This document shows positions 4,779-6,935 of a DNA stretch of 6,935 bases, piece by piece. Origin of the DNA: Herpetosiphonaceae bacterium (lineage in GTDB: Bacteria; Chloroflexota; Chloroflexia; Chloroflexales; Kallotenuaceae). The DNA is taken from the NCBI GenBank assembly GCA_030147335.1, contig JASKZZ010000369.1, forward strand, positions 1 through 6,935. Direction: 5' to 3'. Position 1 is the first letter of the stretch, and every line of letters begins with the position of its first letter. The notes under the pieces were generated by a model. The model had not been told where the DNA came from and ran no database searches. It was given only the letters and a program-made list of their open reading frames with translations. The position numbers were made by a program, and so were the translations under genes.

Positions 4779-6935
4779 ATGCAACATCGTCGTTCCGTCC
4801 GCAAGCTATTGAGCCTAGTTCTCCTTGCACTCCTTGCTACCGCTAACACACCGGGCACTACGTACGCCGTTGATGACGAGTACGAGCCCGGCGATGACGG
4901 TGGCTACGATGGTACGCCAATCAGTACACCATACGACCCACCAACCAACGGCTTCAACTGGCGCACTGAAACGCGCTTCGGAACCTACAAGGATGGCATG
5001 GTCAATTTCAACTATGATCAAGCTACTGCCACTTACGCTCCTGATTATATTTTCCCAAGCTCCTACAAGGTATTTTTCGATGCATGTACATCATCGGACG
5101 AAACAAACCCAGACACTGCCGCCAACAACTACACATGGCTGATTAAGGGTCCTGGCCTGGTCGATGCAGGCTCGACGATTAGTGCGACGACCTGCCGCAG
5201 CAGCTTCGATTTCCCGCAGGAAGCACCCTACACAGTTGACCTGACGGTTTCTCCGAAAACAGGCACCGCTACTCCAAAAACCTACACGCAAAATGTGACA
5301 ATCACCGACTACTTGATGGTCGCGCTTGGCGACTCGTACGGGTCAGGCGAGGGCAACCCCGACGTTCCACAAGAGCTTGATGCTTTTGGGTTCGCAAAGT
5401 ACCGGCCAAAATGGCAGGATGAACGCTGCCACCGTTCGGCTTATGCCGGATCGTCGCAGGCAGCGATGGCCGTGGAGCGCGCAAACCCACATACCAGCGT
5501 GACCTATATTTCATTCGCCTGCTCCGGAGCAACCATCGATACGCCGACTTGGGGCACCTATGGACTTTGGAGCATTCCAGGCGACCAGGGTCGGCTTGAC
5601 CCAGGAAAGCAGCAGGGTACCGGTGTGCTTGGCCGCTACCGTGGTGTTGACCCTGTGCCCGGCTTGCCATATCCAAGCCACGAAACAAATCCGAATAATG
5701 TGGACTATTACATTCCGTCACAGATCGAACAGTTGAAAAACGCACTCGCTAATCGGAATGGCAAGGCTCCACGCGAAGTAGACGCGCTCATCATTTCGGG
5801 CGGTGGTAATGATATTCGCTTCGGCGATATTGCCCAAACCTGTGTTTTGTCGTCCTCGTGCTGGGAATCCTTCGTCGAAGAATATGCTGGCGGTAGCTGG
5901 TATCGTTTGGATGTCACTTTCGATAAAGCACTGGTGGGAATTTCAGGCAAGTACACCAAATTAGCAGATGCTATCCAATCATTGGGGATCAAGGCTGGAA
6001 ACGTGTACCTCACCGAGTACCCCGACCCAACGCGCGCCGACAGCACCGGCTTCTGCGATAAAATTCTTGACGATATAGTGGTTGGCAAACATATTCGTGG
6101 CAGTGAAGTTTCCTGGGCGCACGACACTGTGCTGATGTCGCTCAATGCGAAAGTGGAGGCTGCAACTAAAACACACGGCTGGAATTTCGTCGGCGGTATC
6201 GCTCAAAAGTTCCGCTCGGAAGGCGGCAAGGGCCATGGCTACTGTGCGTCAGATAACTGGATCCGCACTGCGGCAGAGTCGGTTGCGCTCCAAGGACCTA
6301 CTACCGTACTCATGCCACGCGCCGAAACCAAAGGCCTGCTCCATCCAACCGCGCGTGGTCATCAGGCATACAGCGAGCAAATCTTAAGCGCACTGAAGCT
6401 GAACGACCCGAACAACACACCGCCGGTGTTTACGGTAACATCGACAACCACGCCTGGAGCTGGTGGTTGGTATCTCGCAAGCCCAACAGTTGTGCAGATC
6501 AAAGCGAAAGATAGCGGCAAGATTGCTCAGGCCGGCATCTCGATCAACGGCACAGGCGGTTGTACAGTACCGGGTGTAACCTGCACAACTCAGGTGACCG
6601 ACCAGGAAATTGTTTGGACGATAACGGCAACCACCGAAGGTATCTACCGGCTTGATTTTACCGCCGAGGATACACAGCGTAGCGGCGCAAACTTCACCAC
6701 CGAACTCAAGCTCGATCTGGTCGACCCACAGACCAAGCCTGTTGAATTGAGCGGAACAGCTGGACAGAACGGCTGGTACACATCGACAGTGAAGATTACG
6801 CTAAACGGCATCGACAGCGGCACTGGCTCTGGTGTTGAGCGCATCCTGTATTCGGTCAACAGCGCTGAACAAACCCTTGCAGCAACCGGCGAGCAGCTTG
6901 AAACAACGCCGGGCGAGCCAATCACGATTGCGGAC
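4779..6935 (+). CDS. Secreted SGNH/GDSL hydrolase with PKD-like and Ig-like modules (3' end outside window)
   Basis: Probably an extracellular esterase or lipase; substrate unknown. The start ATG at 4779 has a weak AAAGG 9 nt upstream. It opens a signal peptide: RR/RK n-region, LLSLVLLALLATA core, cleavage likely after TYA30. An acidic linker (31-60) follows. Residues about 97-177 resemble a PKD domain (FFDACTSSDE, YTWLIKG, YTVDLTV). The catalytic domain (about 179-540) has block I GDSYGSGEG with nucleophile Ser186, oxyanion Gly250 in ACSGAT, Asn344 in GGGNDI and His522 in LLHPTARGH. The residue three before His522 is Gly, not the usual Asp. Six Cys (217, 248, 355, 361, 426, 489) match the three-disulphide pattern of Streptomyces-type secreted esterases. 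From about 549 and about 648 come Ig-like modules of the GWYTS...SGV...YS type. The frame is still open at residue 719. Family is confident. Confidence 0.93.
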   Translation, partial: MQHRRSVRKLLSLVLLALLATANTPGTTYAVDDEYEPGDDGGYDGTPISTPYDPPTNGFNWRTETRFGTYKDGMVNFNYDQATATYAPDYIFPSSYKVFFDACTSSDETNPDTAANNYTWLIKGPGLVDAGSTISATTCRSSFDFPQEAPYTVDLTVSPKTGTATPKTYTQNVTITDYLMVALGDSYGSGEGNPDVPQELDAFGFAKYRPKWQDERCHRSAYAGSSQAAMAVERANPHTSVTYISFACSGATIDTPTWGTYGLWSIPGDQGRLDPGKQQGTGVLGRYRGVDPVPGLPYPSHETNPNNVDYYIPSQIEQLKNALANRNGKAPREVDALIISGGGNDIRFGDIAQTCVLSSSCWESFVEEYAGGSWYRLDVTFDKALVGISGKYTKLADAIQSLGIKAGNVYLTEYPDPTRADSTGFCDKILDDIVVGKHIRGSEVSWAHDTVLMSLNAKVEAATKTHGWNFVGGIAQKFRSEGGKGHGYCASDNWIRTAAESVALQGPTTVLMPRAETKGLLHPTARGHQAYSEQILSALKLNDPNNTPPVFTVTSTTTPGAGGWYLASPTVVQIKAKDSGKIAQAGISINGTGGCTVPGVTCTTQVTDQEIVWTITATTEGIYRLDFTAEDTQRSGANFTTELKLDLVDPQTKPVELSGTAGQNGWYTSTVKITLNGIDSGTGSGVERILYSVNSAEQTLAATGEQLETTPGEPITIAD

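Noticed and set aside
5091..6925. Several minus-strand open frames of 66-147 codons opposite the secreted hydrolase
   Set aside because: The plus strand is continuously open for 719 codons with catalytic motifs and domain structure; the minus frames show no family features.

Overview
The window looks like a bacterial chromosome segment of intermediate G+C. It carries two recognisable housekeeping-type genes, a run of small unassigned genes, an inserted IS481-family element and the 5' part of a large secreted esterase/lipase-like gene. No rRNA, tRNA or CRISPR is visible to anchor taxonomy. The FBP-type L-lactate dehydrogenase, the CBS-pair protein with its characteristic linker, and the long secreted SGNH protein with Ig-like tail modules would fit Chloroflexota (for example Herpetosiphon-like bacteria). 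That placement is a weak inference.

Layout. (1) 1-344 (+): C-terminal part of a CBS-domain protein, followed by a hairpin and a good intrinsic terminator (466-497). (2) 499-1446 (-): complete L-lactate dehydrogenase with all catalytic and FBP-site residues, convergent with the CBS gene. (3) 1447-2164: about 700 bp with no supportable gene, only one strong 13-bp hairpin. (4) 2165-3083: three small genes of unknown function, of 69 aa (-), 81 aa (+) and 78 aa (-). The first two diverge from a 126-bp intergenic region. The last two converge on a structured hairpin. (5) 3097-4100: a complete IS481-family insertion with 24-bp imperfect terminal inverted repeats (20/24) and a 6-bp target duplication CCTACC. 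Its transposase is broken by an in-frame stop and a 1-nt deletion. (6) 4107-4778: a long AT-rich intergenic region full of dyads, ending in a good sigma70-type promoter. (7) 4779 to window end (+): secreted SGNH/GDSL hydrolase with signal peptide, PKD-like domain, catalytic domain and at least two Ig-like modules, truncated by the window edge after 719 codons.

The most informative event is the IS insertion. It landed 7 bp upstream of the duplicated target next to the start codon of the 78-aa gene, separating that gene from its original upstream DNA. The transposase stop codon lies in the target duplication, outside the element, 8 nt before the 78-aa start codon. The second point of interest is the organised palindrome array upstream of the secreted esterase promoter. 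I found no clear evidence for a new defence or biosynthetic system; the three small proteins are the only truly unassigned coding content.
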